From the NCBI GenBank assembly GCA_034509925.1, contig CM067534.1, positions 1,776,501 through 1,840,500 on the forward strand: DNA of 64,000 nt. The letters are read 5' to 3'. Both the position numbers and the translations under genes were made by a program. Shown here piece by piece: positions 29,591-43,156 of the stretch. The stretch comes from Hirudinaria manillensis (taxonomy: Eukaryota; Annelida; Clitellata; Hirudinida; Hirudinidae). The notes below the pieces were generated by a model. The model did not search any database. It saw only the letters and a program-made list of their open reading frames with translations, and was not told the DNA's origin. How positions within the stretch are numbered: the stretch's first letter is position 1; every line of letters begins with the position of its first letter.

Positions 29591-32500
29591 TTCCGTGGCG
29601 ACGCGGATCGTGCTGGCACGCAGGACGCTCGAGAGGGATTACTCGAAATATTTTGCTTCAAACTGCTCTTAATCAAATTTTAATTTTAGCGATTAAGTGT
29701 AGTTTTGAAAATCCTATTAGAGGATATAAGTTTCGTTAAGTTTTGTTCTGCTGCAGAAAATCTGGTGGAACACCAACCAAGTTACTTTATTAATAGTCAA
29801 GATATTTAAAATCTAACATTATAACCTATTAACAAACTTGGTCGACTAAGATTTAATCTAATCTGTCTTGCTTATAACTTTATTTAATAGAAGTTATTTA
29901 GATAGTATCTTCAGCTTCGTTTGTAAGGTTCCAGCTAAAACTAGTCAAGGATAGCCTTAAAAGTTTCAAGCTAACACAAAAAAAAAAATATAAATTACTT
30001 AATAAACCAAGTTTTGCTTGAATTTATTGAATTTTTGTGCGGTTTGTTAATGCCGGAATCGCCATTTTATAAACAAGACCGACCGCCATTGTAACGTAAA
30101 ATTCAAATTTCAACGTATTGGCGCTTTGAAGTTGTTTTGAAATTTTCGGTTTGTTAGGCCCGTCATTCTCCGATTATAAATTATGCATTTTAATAAATAT
30201 AATTCTAATTCTTTATATCTTCAAAAGTTGAATGCTGCCATATTAGCCGATCAAAATAAACGTCGCGCGGAAATTCGTAGTGTTGTTTCCTTAAGTTCTT
30301 CAAATAGTCACCAGACCGAGACACAGTCTCAAAATGGACTATCTGAGGATTACAGGTCGACTGTTAAAGTCAATAATTCGAAGTTAGCGAATAAAAAGCA
30401 ACAGTGGACCAAGGAACAGTATGCTGAACTGATGTGGTGTTTTTATTATGCGCAAGCTAATAAAAATGAAGGAGGAGTTGTCAAAGGAACTTATACGACG
30501 TGGAGAAGTAGAAATCCAGAGATACATCAGAATATCAATAAGGATACTCTAGCAAACACCAGAAGATGGATTATTAACACAAAGAAATTCAGTGACATGG
30601 AACTCCAAGGCATTAAAAATCGTGCATGTCAGAACGCAGAGAGGCATCTATCAGAAACACAAACTGAAATTGTGATTGAATCGATAAGTGAGGGAAAGTT
30701 TCAGTCTCCCCAGAAAGCAATTGACTCTCTGACCATTCAGTACCCCCAAGATCCAGCAACAAATATTACTGATTTAGAACAACAAATTAAAAGTAGATTG
30801 CTTGAAAATAAACACTTGGATTTCAATAATAGGCCAAAGCTTAACAAAGTAAGAATATGCAAGGATACCTTAGAAAAGATAAAGGCAGCTAATGAGATCT
30901 TATCCAAAATGATAAGTGGTAGGCAACTTAATATAAGCGAAATTAATGATTTAATCTATTGCTCAGCCAGTGTCATAGCTGGGGTACAGAAACCACGAGA
31001 TGGCCCCGTCGGAAGGAAAGAACCTGCATGGAAAATACGGATCAGCAATAAAGTAGAACAGTACAGGAAGGATTTATCAATTATAAGTGAAATAAAAAAG
31101 GGTGTGGCAACAAAGAGGGTTCACAATAAGGCTAAACATCTCTTCAAAGACGAAAGTAAGTCCCTAGAAGAGAAGGAGCAAGACATTAAGATGAAATTGC
31201 AGGCTACTGCCCAAAGGTTAAAGAGATACTGTAAAAGAAATGATGGGTACCATCAAAATAAGCTTTTCCAGGAGGATGCAAAGAAGTTTTACCGTCATTT
31301 ATGTAAACGAAACGAAGCAATTAGTGACCCACCCTCTGCAGAGAAAATTGAAGAATTTTGGAGAGGAATTCTTGAGAATGAAATTGTGCACAACACTGAA
31401 GCAGCTTGGGTAAGAGATGAGGAAATTGCATTTAGGAATGTGGTTACAGAAGAATGGAAAGAATTTACAATAAGTGAAATTCAGGAAGTTATTAAAAAAT
31501 CTTCAAATTGGAAATCCCCAGGCCCTGACAATATACAAAATTTCTGGATTAAACGTTTTACCTCTCTCCATAGTATACTTACAATAGCTTTTAATGATTT
31601 GATTAATAACCCAGAAAATATACCATCCTGGCTAACCTCCGGTATAACGTTTCTCCTCTCAAAAGGTGCAAACCAAAACAATCCCAAAAATTACCGACCT
31701 ATAACCTGTCTTCCCACCTTATATAAATTGCTGACCTCTGCAATATCAAACCGGCTATACACACACCTTGATAAGAACAACATTCTCCCTATAGAACAGA
31801 AAGGCTGTCAACGAGGGTCAAGAGGTTGTAAAGACCAGTTGCTTATAAACAAGATGATTGTAAGCACTGCCAAAAGAATGAAGAGGAATTTAGCAATGGC
31901 ATGGATTGATTATAAGAAGGCATTCGATAGTGTCCCCCATTCTTGGATTTTGGCGTCAATGAAGATGTATGGAGTCCCTGCTAGAATCACCGGTTTCATG
32001 GAATGCTCGATGAAAGAATGGAAAACCGAACTTATGCTGTGTCATCAGTTGGGTTGCATAAAAACCAATAGAATAAGCATTAAGAGAGGAATCTTCCAAG
32101 GTGACTCTCTCTCACCCCTCCTTTTCTGTTTGGCTTTAGTACCCTTATCAAATATGCTAAATAAATTAAAAGTAGGATATGAAATAGAACCAAAAGAACA
32201 AATATCTCATTTACTTTACATGGATGATCTAAAAATATTTACTAAAACAGAAACCCAACTTAACAAGGCCCTAACCACAGTCAAAACGTTTACTGATGAC
32301 ATTTGCATGGAGTTCGGTTTAGACAAGTGTGCAGTAGCTATAATGAAGAGAGGCAAGCAGATCAAAAGCCGAAACATGCCATTTGACGATCACAATTCAA
32401 TTCAGAGCCTTAACGAAGAGGAGGCGTACAAATATCTTGGAATCGATGAGAATGGTGACATTAAACATCCTGAAATGAAGGAGAAAATAGCCAGAGAGTA

Positions 32501-33810
32501 TTACCGTAGAGTGCGTCTCATTCTCAAATCAGAGTTAAATTCCAAGAACAAGTTATCGGCAATTAATGCTTTGGCAATTCCAGTGCTCACCTATAGCTTT
32601 GGCATAATTGATTGGAGAAAGTCTGAAATCGACAAAATGGATCGCAAGACTCGAAAGTTGCTGACGATGCATGGACTTCATCACCCAAAAGGAGATGTTA
32701 GTCGACTCTACATTAAGAGACGCAATGGAGGCCGGGGACTTATCCAACTGATGTCTGCTTACAGATGCTCCATGGTTAACTTGAGTGATTATATTGAACA
32801 GGGCAAAGACAGGCTCTGTAGTCTTGTCAAAAAGCATGAAGCAGGGAAGGCAAAATATTCTCTCCTTAAGGAAGCAAAGACAATTAAAAATAAATATCTG
32901 TCCTTGCCCACAGTTCAAACATCCGTGAAAGAAATGTTAAAGGACAACATGGAGAAGGAGAGAATAAATGAATTGAGGGAAAAGCCCATGCATGGACAAT
33001 TCTTTTGTAACTTAGAAAAGAATTGGGTGGACAAAGAAGCAAGCTGTGCTTGGTTAAGAAGCGCTGGGCTCAAAGGCGAAACTGAGAGTTTGATCATGGC
33101 AGCTCAAGACCAGACACTAAACACAAGTTACCATCAACGTATGATATTGAAGCAGCAGATAGATGGCAATTGCAGGATCTGTGGCAAGGCCCAAGAAACG
33201 ATAAGCCACATAACGTCGGGTTGCACTGTGTTAGCAGCAACTGAATATTTGCACCGACATAATAAGGTGGCCAGTTACATCCACTGGATTGTATGCCGTG
33301 AGCTAGGATGGGAAGTTCCAAAGAAATGGTACGAGCACACGCCCCAAAGTGTGACGAATATAAAAGATTGCACCATTCTATGGGACTATGCGATTATCAC
33401 GGACAGGAAAATATTGGCCAACAGACCTGACATTGTTATCCATGACAGGAGATCCAAGTCGTGCACGCTAATTGATGTTTCCGTCCCGGATGATAAGAAC
33501 ATCGCGCTCAAAGAAGCTGAAAAAATTAGTAAATACAAGGACCTGGAGATTGAAATCAACCGGATGTGGAAAGTGAAGTCTAAAGTCGTTCCGGTAATTG
33601 TAGGAGCGCTCGGAACGCTAAGAAAAGACTTTACAAAGTATGTAGAGTTGATACCAGGACGACCAAAGACTTCGGAGATTCAGAAGATCTCCTTGCTGGG
33701 CACTGCCCACATTCTTCGAAAAGTTCTTGGGTGAATTGCTGAGAGCACTGGTAGTGCTCAGCATTCATTCATCACCGGCTGTGAGACCGAGAAGAAGCAG
33801 GAAAAATGTG
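29591..33810 (+). mobile_element. R4/Dong-like LINE, apparently full length
   Basis: Non-LTR element of about 4.2 kb bounded on both sides by TAA triplet arrays. It has about 590 nt of 5' UTR, one long ORF (30183-33734) and a short 3' UTR with a possible stem (GAGAGCACTGGTAGTGCTCA). Insertion into TAA microsatellites is a known habit of Dong elements of the R4 clade, and the protein has the domain order of that clade. No frameshift or stop was found, so this copy could be active or very recent. The junctions are deduced from the loss of repeat sequence, not from a target-site duplication, which cannot be read inside a microsatellite. Confidence 0.88.
30183..33734 (+). CDS. Reverse transcriptase/restriction-like endonuclease of Dong-like LINE
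   Basis: 1183-residue polyprotein that would copy the element's RNA at a nicked chromosomal target. The N-terminal third (about residues 70-150, WTKEQYAELMWCFYYAQ) looks like a DNA-binding helical domain. The RT spans about residues 415-700, with WKSPGPDNIQNFW, WIDYKKAFDSVPHSW, RGIFQGDSLSPLLF and the catalytic LLYMDDLKIF. The C-terminus carries a CCHC knuckle (CRICGKAQETISHITSGC, C-x2-C-x7-H-x4-C) and the nuclease signature RPDIVIHD ... LIDVSVPDD ... KYKDLEIEI. The LLYMDDLK form is typical of R4/Dong proteins. All motifs are intact in one frame. The start is the first ATG of the frame, and an upstream in-frame start was not found. Confidence 0.92.
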   Translation: MHFNKYNSNSLYLQKLNAAILADQNKRRAEIRSVVSLSSSNSHQTETQSQNGLSEDYRSTVKVNNSKLANKKQQWTKEQYAELMWCFYYAQANKNEGGVVKGTYTTWRSRNPEIHQNINKDTLANTRRWIINTKKFSDMELQGIKNRACQNAERHLSETQTEIVIESISEGKFQSPQKAIDSLTIQYPQDPATNITDLEQQIKSRLLENKHLDFNNRPKLNKVRICKDTLEKIKAANEILSKMISGRQLNISEINDLIYCSASVIAGVQKPRDGPVGRKEPAWKIRISNKVEQYRKDLSIISEIKKGVATKRVHNKAKHLFKDESKSLEEKEQDIKMKLQATAQRLKRYCKRNDGYHQNKLFQEDAKKFYRHLCKRNEAISDPPSAEKIEEFWRGILENEIVHNTEAAWVRDEEIAFRNVVTEEWKEFTISEIQEVIKKSSNWKSPGPDNIQNFWIKRFTSLHSILTIAFNDLINNPENIPSWLTSGITFLLSKGANQNNPKNYRPITCLPTLYKLLTSAISNRLYTHLDKNNILPIEQKGCQRGSRGCKDQLLINKMIVSTAKRMKRNLAMAWIDYKKAFDSVPHSWILASMKMYGVPARITGFMECSMKEWKTELMLCHQLGCIKTNRISIKRGIFQGDSLSPLLFCLALVPLSNMLNKLKVGYEIEPKEQISHLLYMDDLKIFTKTETQLNKALTTVKTFTDDICMEFGLDKCAVAIMKRGKQIKSRNMPFDDHNSIQSLNEEEAYKYLGIDENGDIKHPEMKEKIAREYYRRVRLILKSELNSKNKLSAINALAIPVLTYSFGIIDWRKSEIDKMDRKTRKLLTMHGLHHPKGDVSRLYIKRRNGGRGLIQLMSAYRCSMVNLSDYIEQGKDRLCSLVKKHEAGKAKYSLLKEAKTIKNKYLSLPTVQTSVKEMLKDNMEKERINELREKPMHGQFFCNLEKNWVDKEASCAWLRSAGLKGETESLIMAAQDQTLNTSYHQRMILKQQIDGNCRICGKAQETISHITSGCTVLAATEYLHRHNKVASYIHWIVCRELGWEVPKKWYEHTPQSVTNIKDCTILWDYAIITDRKILANRPDIVIHDRRSKSCTLIDVSVPDDKNIALKEAEKISKYKDLEIEINRMWKVKSKVVPVIVGALGTLRKDFTKYVELIPGRPKTSEIQKISLLGTAHILRKVLG

Positions 33811-35272
33811 TATAATAATAATAATAATTAATAATAATAATACCTATACAACAACAACAATAATAATAATAACAATTGTTGTATAATAATAATAATAACA
33901 ATAATAAATTATAAACAAATAATAAAAACAATACAAGGCAATCCGACGCTAATGACCAAAGAATGGGTAGGATTAAATGAATGATTCTGTTTTTATTTCC
34001 CCTGATTGATTAACAACCAACATGTGTATTATAAATGAAAATGATTTTTAATGAATAAACATTATTTCTGTTAAATTAGAATTAATTTAATATAAATTAA
34101 TTTAATTACAACATAATATAATTTATAATTTAAATAAGTTGAATTTTTTTTTAAAATGTTTTTAATAATAAAAAAATAATTGCAATTAAATGTTTGTAAG
34201 AAAAAAGTAACTCCGACGTGACTTGGATTTATCAAACAAGTGGATGTTAAAAATAAAAATATTCTGAACGAAGGATCCACAAGAGATTTAAAATAGAAAT
34301 AATGACCAGACATTTAACAAGAAAATTCAAAGAATTTCAAATAATTTCAAAGAAAATTCAAAGAATTTCTAATAATTTCGTGAACGAAAACGACAAAAAG
34401 AGAATCGCATCCTTTTGCAATGCAATCCTCCTGTCAGAAACAAATTCTCGAGAGAATTAAGAAGGTCTTCATGATGATGATGATGACGACGATGATGATG
34501 ATGACGATGATGACGACGACAATGATTAAAAATTAGTCCCTTCAAGGAATACTGCAATTAAATTTTGAATACATTTTCTGGGTTTTATAATTAAATTGCA
34601 TTTAAATTGTAAAAGTTATTTTTATTTAATTTTATTTGTGATTTTTATCTTTATTTAAATTTTCATTCTTTCATTTTCATTTATTTCACTTCGTATTGGA
34701 TTTGTTTCTCAGTGATTTGATATCCAACGTGGATATAGAAGTTACTTTATAAATCGTCCAATTGTTAGCTCTAAATGTTTTAATGTATTTTGGGGAATAA
34801 TTTTTTTTTTGTCAAGTAATTCCTTTATTTATTTATTTATTTGTTATTTTATTATTTATTTATTATTTATTTTTAAAAGTAAAAGCAGCAAACGAACAGA
34901 TTTTTCATCGTTACGAGGGCGATAATTTGAAGTCATTCAGCGACAATTTCAACTTAAAACTCGTGTTGGACCTGAATTATTCACAATTACTGAGAATTCA
35001 AGCATCCATTTATCTTTGCATTCGGCCAACAGCAAGTGTTCCTATGATGATGATGATGGTGATGACGACGACGACGATGATTATCTTGGCTAATACGATT
35101 ATTTGTATTTGTTGCAATCACATTGATTCGATTGTTGATTATGTAGACGTGGGAATATTTTTGCTTAAGGACGTCATTTTTAATAATAATATTAATAATT
35201 ATTATTATTATAATTAGTATTATTATTAATATTATTATTATTAATATTATTATAACCGTGATGTTACTTTAG
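33811..35272. other. Triplet repeats and AT-rich DNA before CUB gene
   Basis: Begins with TAA/CAA triplets that form the 3' border of the LINE (33811-33910). Further on are GAT/GAC arrays at 34470-34522 and 35045-35082 and ATT triplets at 35180-35255, just before the first recognised CUB exon. I searched this stretch for a signal-peptide exon with a usable donor and saw none. Confidence 0.5.
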
Positions 35273-36299
35273 TTGCTGCCAACAACTGCGTGGAGATGTT
35301 CAGTAGCAGTGACGTGGCAGTGGGCAACTTCACCAGTCCTCGTTATCCCAGCAGTTACCCGAAACATTCGTCGTGCAAGTACATCTTCCAAGGAAGCATG
35401 GACGAGAGGGTCAAGATCACCTTCCTTAAATTCGACCTTGAACCTGGTAACCCTGCTGGGTTGGTGGGAATCTATTTTTTATTTATTTAAATTGACTTAA
35501 TTTGGAATTGTAATGTTACGATGATGCAATTGATAATACATGCTTGTAGAAGAATCCTTTGTATGCCTCATAAGAAGCACGAAAGCAATCATTAGAATGA
35601 GACCGAGTAATTATTATAATTAAGTTAATTATTTCAATTAAACAATCAAAGTAATTACCGATCAATTTTTTACATTACAGCGTAAAGTAATATTAACAAC
35701 ATAACAAATAATCATAGTCATCGTTACTAATTAAATTAGATGCCTTTTCGATTACATCGACGTCTTTACCATCGACATGGATGAAGTGAAGAATCTGGAG
35801 ATGAGGTGGTGTGGCAGCACCATCCCCCCACCCTTCATATCCGCCCAACAGAGAGTCGAATTGGACTTCAAGTCCGACCAACATAGCAGACACAGGCAGG
35901 GTTTCCTGGGGCAGTTTCAGTTCATTGGCGAAGGTTTGGTTCACCCAATGTTACAATTCGTTGGTGAATAAAATCGATAAACGATGGTGATTAATTTAAA
36001 TCAGATTAATTTATTGCTATTAAAACCTTAAATTACAATTGGATTAAATTAAATTGGAATATCGAAACGTTATCTCAAAAAGGCTAAATAATTCTATATT
36101 TGGATTGAAATAAGATTTTAAATCCGTCAAAAATGGCGAGTTAAAACGTAGAATACAATGACACGATAATAATAGATTTCCTGATCCATTGGCACCGAAA
36201 TTTTGAGGGATTTAAAATAAATTTATAAGTTATTCAAGTTTATTATGATAAATCACTTTTATTCGCGACGATCATCATCAAGCATCATGCAATACAGTA

Positions 36300-36335
<36 letters not shown>

Positions 36336-37222
36336 GACAATAATAATAATATTAATAATAATAATAATAAAACGTAATATCGTAAAATTTTATTTCACAA
36401 TTGAAAATAATTCGTAATAAAAGTTAAAGGTGGCCTCCCAATGAAACCATGGAAGGTGATTGTCTCGAAGCATGAAACGCTGCCTTCATAAAATTCAAAC
36501 TGAAACATGGCGGAACACCTTTTAATCAATCCGATGCAATATTAATAAACTAATTCAATTAGTTTTTCAAAGGCAATTTTCAAACATTTAAAATATTAAT
36601 TATTAATAATATTATTTATTAAATATTAATAATATTACTTAAACAACGTCGAGTTAAATTATAAATTATTAATGTTATTAATATTATTTTTACCTTTATA
36701 ACGGTATGGAAAGTTTATTTTTTCGACCGAACCAATTTTGGAAGGAAATCTGTAAACAAAATTACCTGTTCCTATTTTTTAAAGGGTCCCCATACATGGC
36801 TGGGGATCTCCACGGAAGGTAAAACGTGATTAAACAAGCAAACAAATGTTCGGTTGAACCTAATCCTAAATCCTAACCCTTAAAAACCGATACGGAGACA
36901 AGAAAATTGTGAGCATCAATTGATTGAATAACTGATGCTCAGCACATTTGATCAATGAAACATTGTTCTTCGTACTAACCACTTGCAATTTCTTCCTGGA
37001 ATTATTGGTGGCATTCTTTTAAATGCAAAATTATATTTATTATTTATTTATTTAATTTAACGTGTAATTAAAGGTTTGATTTATGATCTATCGCTCATGT
37101 AAACAAACAAAAATTTAATATTCTCCGTTTCCCCAGAAGGTCATCACAATGAAGGATATTTTTCTGTTTTTGAAATATTAATATTATTTCATTGAATAAC
37201 CTGTACAGTCATGATATTATTG

Positions 37223-37263
<41 letters not shown>

Positions 37264-40200
37264 CTAAATTCCAAACTCTATTTTTCTAAATTAATAATGA
37301 TAATGACGGAAACAATTATTATAAGCTATTTTATATTTATTTATAATTTTATTTATAATTCATTTAAATTTTATCTTGTTTACAAACGAACTCCTCCCAC
37401 ATTTCTTATAAGCATTAACATTTGTAAACAACTAAAATGCTTCTTTCGACGCTGAAAACCTGTCAATGATGGATAAAAATGTCTTGTTTTGAATTTCGAA
37501 TCTTCCTCGTATTTGCTTCTCTTATCTCATAAGATGCTTGGATTTCAAATTACTTGGCAATTTTAATCTTAAATTTATTTGCTCGAATTTCGCGTGATCT
37601 CAGAATTTCCAAAGTATTTACTTCTAACCCTTCTCGACCACTTGAGGGACGAAGCATTGAAATTGAAAATTTTTTAACTAATGTAATTTAAACAGTTAAT
37701 TATGCGTTAAAAGAAATACATTGCTTGTGCAATTGATCTCTGTGGACTGCGTTTCTGCTTGCGGCTTTGTTGGCAACATACAGTATAGTAACGTGTCCTG
37801 ACAGGAACCCACCCTGCACGTCCAACGGGTGCCAAAGGCGCTATATGAATGGCTATTCGAACGATGCTAACGCTTTGACATCTGATTGGGCAAATGAAGT
37901 CAAAATGTTGTAAAAATTATAAATACACACAAGAAGCTGTTATATCGTGTGAATGTAGCAATTACTAACATATGGAATATATTTTAATGACTACCTGATA
38001 TTAAGTGCTTATGTTACTAATGTATTTAATAATGTGTTGTTGTAAAATGACGTCTAATTTAAAAAATAAAGAAAGAATTAATCTCCTTTGTTCAATCCTA
38101 ATTCATCAGATTTCTTTGCTCCGTTCGTTCTGCCTGCGATGATGACTATGACGACGACGACGACGATGATGATCACGCGACTTTTATAATAAAGAAATAT
38201 TCGACACTATTATAAATGAACACGCTTTTGAGAAATAATTGAAATCAAATCAAGTGGTCAATCAAAATTTCTTTTTTCCTTCTCTGGACTTTCTTTTGTT
38301 CTCCTTTGAGAGTGAAGTGTTTTCCACAACTCGGTAACAAAAAACAAGTGGTCATGTTTGTTTAATAAAAACACCATTTCATTCTGCAAACACATCGAAA
38401 CAACAGCCCCCGTGATTGGAAACGTCAACAGAAATCTTCACTTTATTATTATTATTATTATTGTTTATTATTATTATTATTATTGTTATTATTATTTTTT
38501 TTTTAATTATTATTATCATTATTATTCTTTACGGGTTGAGACTGCAATCAACTCGAAGTTGTCTATCATTTGAAAATAATTTTCTCGTTATTCAAAGAAA
38601 TTCTTCGAATTTTCAAGAAAATTATTTGTAATTGCATAAAAACCCCTTTCGATATTTTCCTTCATTTCAGTCATTTCCGATGTTTTGCTAAAAATTTCAA
38701 TTGGAATTCTTTTATTTATTTCAAAATTAAATTAAATAAAAACATCTGTTGAGACTCTGAATGATAAATGCCCCTCGCGGATGGATTCGAAATGCCACTG
38801 AAGATGATGGGGATGATGATAACGATGATGTTGATGATGATGATGATGATTATTACGATTGTTGTTGTTGTTGTTATACCAGGTATATTTCCAAAAATAA
38901 TAATAATATAATAAATAATAATAAAATATTGTTTCATTAAATAAGAAGGACTGAAATTCTTTTCTTGCGTTTAATTTTTCAAGAAACTCATCAAAGTTGA
39001 TGACACTTTTGCGTGCGAATCAATTTAGGAGATTTGCAGATTTTCATTTCAGAGATATTTTAAATAATTTCCAATTTATTATTTAAAATATTTTAACGAA
39101 CTAATTAAGCTGTTGTTTCAAGTGTATTTCTAGTAATTATTATTTAAAAATCTATAATTTACGTAATCTCAGAAAATATTTATTTGGACTTCGAGGATTA
39201 AAAATTATTTGTTCATTCGTTCGTTCATTCGTTTATTCGTTTATTTGTTCGTTCCTTCATTCGTTCGTTCGTTCAGTCGTAAGCCTTGGTTTGTTCAAAG
39301 AAGGAATATTTTCAAGAAACATTTTCAAACGAAATTAACAGCAACACGTAGAAGCAACACGTGGGAATGAGAATCATAGCAGACGTTTTGGATGCCTTGA
39401 GTTATGTGGCCTAAAAATGAAAAAAGGTGAATTGGAAATAATAAATTTTAAGACTTTTTTTTAATTGTTATCATGTTATTGGAATGTGGATGACACAATT
39501 TACGACGTGCAAAGGATTGGACGTGGTGTTTATTCAGTTGTTTTGCTTAGAAAACTGAAATGTACGAAGTCCTGTACAGATATCATGTGATTCTTAACAT
39601 ATTGTCAACGGATGCTAACACGTTTTTGTTTAAAATTCTTATGTAATTAATTATCATCGACGAGATATTTTAAGCCTTAACGACATCGTGACGAACAATC
39701 CATGACCGTCGTTGAGTTGGTTTGTCATCAAAATTTCCATCAATCAATTTGTGCCGCAACGATAGATTCACGCGAACAATTCTTCGGCATCCATGTGAAT
39801 TGATGGAATGACTGATAGGTGGACGAGTGAAGCATCGAAGTTTAAAGAATTGAATGATTGATTGAATGACTGATTGATAGATTGATCGATTGAGTGATTG
39901 AGTGATTGTTGGAGAGTTAGTGCTAAGCTCTTTCTTCCTACTGAACATGCTTTGCTTCCATTTGCTGGAGATAAATACTAACAATTTTTCAGCAAATCTT
40001 TTTCCCCCGTAAAAGAAACGAAAGTGGAAGCGACACGAGTGTGGAATTTTCAAAAAATGACTGAAAAGTGGTCGCAAATCAGGGGAAGGAAAAAAATTGA
40101 AACTTAATTTATGACTTTTGTTATGCAATTAGGTTGGCTTTAAAAAAAATGATTAATTCGTTGAAAATGAGTACGAATATGTTTTAATAATTATAATGCA

Positions 40201-43090
40201 ATAATAATTGATATATAATTATAATGTTTTTTATTATATGTTCATAAATAATCATAACAGGATGACATCTAATGTAGTAGTAATAATTACAATAATAATA
40301 ATAATAATAATAAAATATAGAGATATAATAACTTATATCACTTATTATTTGGCTGACCCGAAGAGCATGCAGATGTCTTTTGAATGCATCATCAAAATTC
40401 TCAACGCGTACTTTGGGGATTAACAGAGCCTGTAAAATTATCAAGATGGCGCCATTTGAGCTGAAATTCTCTTAATTACAACAATATTATGATTAATTGC
40501 AGAATATTAATTAAATCGATTATAAAAACAACATGTTCAAAGGCTCAAAAGTACAAAATTCAAATAAATTCACTCTTTTAATGGTGAAATTAACAGCGAA
40601 TTAATCTTGCATTTCAAAAAACGAAATAAGAAAATAAATTCTGAAAAACATGACATTTAATTAATTTAATATTTCCCAATAAAATGCAGTCACGATATAC
40701 GAAAATTTCTCAGAAATGGTTTTAAAAATAAGTTCAGATAATGATAAAATTACATTAAGTGATAGAATTTATCTATAGAGATATATTTAATATATCGAGA
40801 TATATTTAAAAGTATTTATTAATAAAATGGGAATAATTGAAGATAAAATCACAAAACTTTAAGTCGTAAAAATAATTGAACGAAATCAAATATTAAATGT
40901 CTTTCATTTCTTATAAACGTTTTAATATTTAAAAATATCTTCAAGTATTTAAATGTTTATCTCATAATTCACGTCATGTCCAAAAGCATTGCTCGGTTAC
41001 TTGAATTTATTAGCAACGATAATAAAATATAATTACTAAATAAAATCCATTTTATATCTTCATCACATATCATATATATTATATCTTCATCACATATCAT
41101 ATATCTTATATCTTCATCACATATCATATATTTTATATCTTCATCATATATCATATTTTATATATTCATCAGACAAATATAGCCAAACATCAAAAAATAT
41201 CCTTTCACGTGATCATAAAATTCCTTTATTTGAAATCTTATTTATTAAAGTCGACGCTTTATTGGGGAAATTATTATTTTTTTATATAATTATATTATAT
41301 ATTTATTATTATTTTTTTCTAAATAATATTAAAACCATGATTTTAAAATTAATTTTTGGGACTCATTCTTAGAAGAATTTAATGGAAAGGTTAAACGGAT
41401 GTAATTTTAAAAACCGCTATTTTTTTTCCTTTTTATTATTTTTATCCTGTAAACATCGTCACGATGTTTAAAACTCTTGACAAACTAATAACAATTTCAA
41501 AAATTATAAATTTAATATCAATGTTGGCTCATCGTATTTCCTAGCATTGATTGAATCATCGACCGTTCTTGTCAGAAACAATTAGAATTAAAAATAGATG
41601 GACAAATGCATTTATTATGAAAATGGGAAAAGAAATTCTGTTAAGAAATATAATATAATTTATAATATAATATAAAAAAAAAAACATTTTTTAATAATCA
41701 CTCCAAGAAATCCTTCTATGTTCCAGACTGGCAGCCGTTTCCAGTTACAACGAACACTTGCGAATACAAATCCATGACCGGGGTGGGCGGGGAGTTGGTC
41801 TCGCCGGGGTACCCCGTGTTTGTGCCCCACGGGACCATGTGCATGTGGACCATTAAGGTCCAGGTCAACTTCAGAATCGTCCTCAACTTTCTGGAGGTTG
41901 ATCTTAGCGAAACAGGTGACTGGCCCAGACTAAATAATGATTCATTAATGTCTTATTGCTTTATATTATATTATATTATGTTATGTTATGTTATGTTATG
42001 TTATGTTATGTTATGTTATGTTATGTTATGTTATGTTATGTTATGTTATGTTATGTTATGTTATGTTATGTTATGTTATGTTATGTTATGTTATGTTATG
42101 TTATGTTATGTTATGTTATGTTATATTATATTATATTATATTATATTATTATCATAGATTTGAATACAAATTTAAGTTAAATTTTTTCTAAGTAGGTTAA
42201 TAATTCACTTCTTAGAGAAAATCATTAAAAAGAACGAAGTAAAAAGAAATTAAAAATATTTTCTGAATAAATTTAAAAATAAGGCCAAAAGTAAAATCGT
42301 GAAATTCTTTATTTTTGAGAATTGTAAGAGAATTGTTTTTATTTCGTTATATTTTGTGTTTAAATTTAAAACGACATTTGAAAGGTTTTTGTAAATAAAT
42401 TCAGTTTTAAGAATTTTTCAGAGATTTGGATGTTTTTTTTTATTTATTTCAATTTTAAACTTTTAAAATTTATTGTTTCCTCGATTTAATGCCACCTCAA
42501 ATTTGTTGGCCGATTCTTTGAATATATCAAATTATATATTGATTTCTTCTTTGGTAAACCAAATATTGGCTGAGAATGCAATGTTTTGTATGAAAGCTCA
42601 AAAACGTTTATATGATGATTAATAGTAATGATCGTGCTTGTCGTTAAACCTTTCCCATACCTAATTAACTATGTGCATAATTAAGTGTCGTTATAATATT
42701 ATAATTACTATTTGAAGAAAACTGCGATGGCTCCTTCGTTGCAATTTACAATGGATTTGCGAGTCCGTTTGAGAAGCCGGCGGAGAAGTTGTGCAAAACT
42801 CGCGCTAAAAAAGAATTTAAATCCAAGGGATTCCGACTGGGAGTCAGGTTCATTTTGTTTCAATTTCTTAATTTATTTAATTAAATTGGCGGATAATATG
42901 TTATTTATTTGCATTGAATATGTTCTGCGTATTTTATTTTGCACTGATTGTTAATGGTTTCCCTTAAATTTACGTGGAAATAAATTTTAATTTATTAGAC
43001 GATTTTCTTTTTTTTTAATTTTAATCAATATTTATTCAAACTTATTCACAAATATATTATTACGTATTTATAATATTCCTTCATTATCAC

Positions 43091-43156
<66 letters not shown>

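Noticed and set aside
35447..35459. Earlier donor (G followed by GTAACC) for the first CUB exon
   Set aside because: It puts the next exon out of frame. The donor at 35460 restores the CLFDYIDVF motif of CUB1.
37740..37930. GC-richer stretch considered as a tRNA or other small RNA
   Set aside because: No cloverleaf with proper acceptor and T-arm could be drawn by eye; no support for an RNA gene.
39670..40128. 152-codon minus-strand frame
   Set aside because: Passes through TGATTGAT-type repeats, has no recognised domain, and lies inside an intron of the CUB gene.
41774..42191. Met-Leu-Cys-Tyr-Val repeat proteins
   Set aside because: By-product of the TTATG array. Only the first 47 codons (to 41915) belong to a real exon, the first CUB2 exon.
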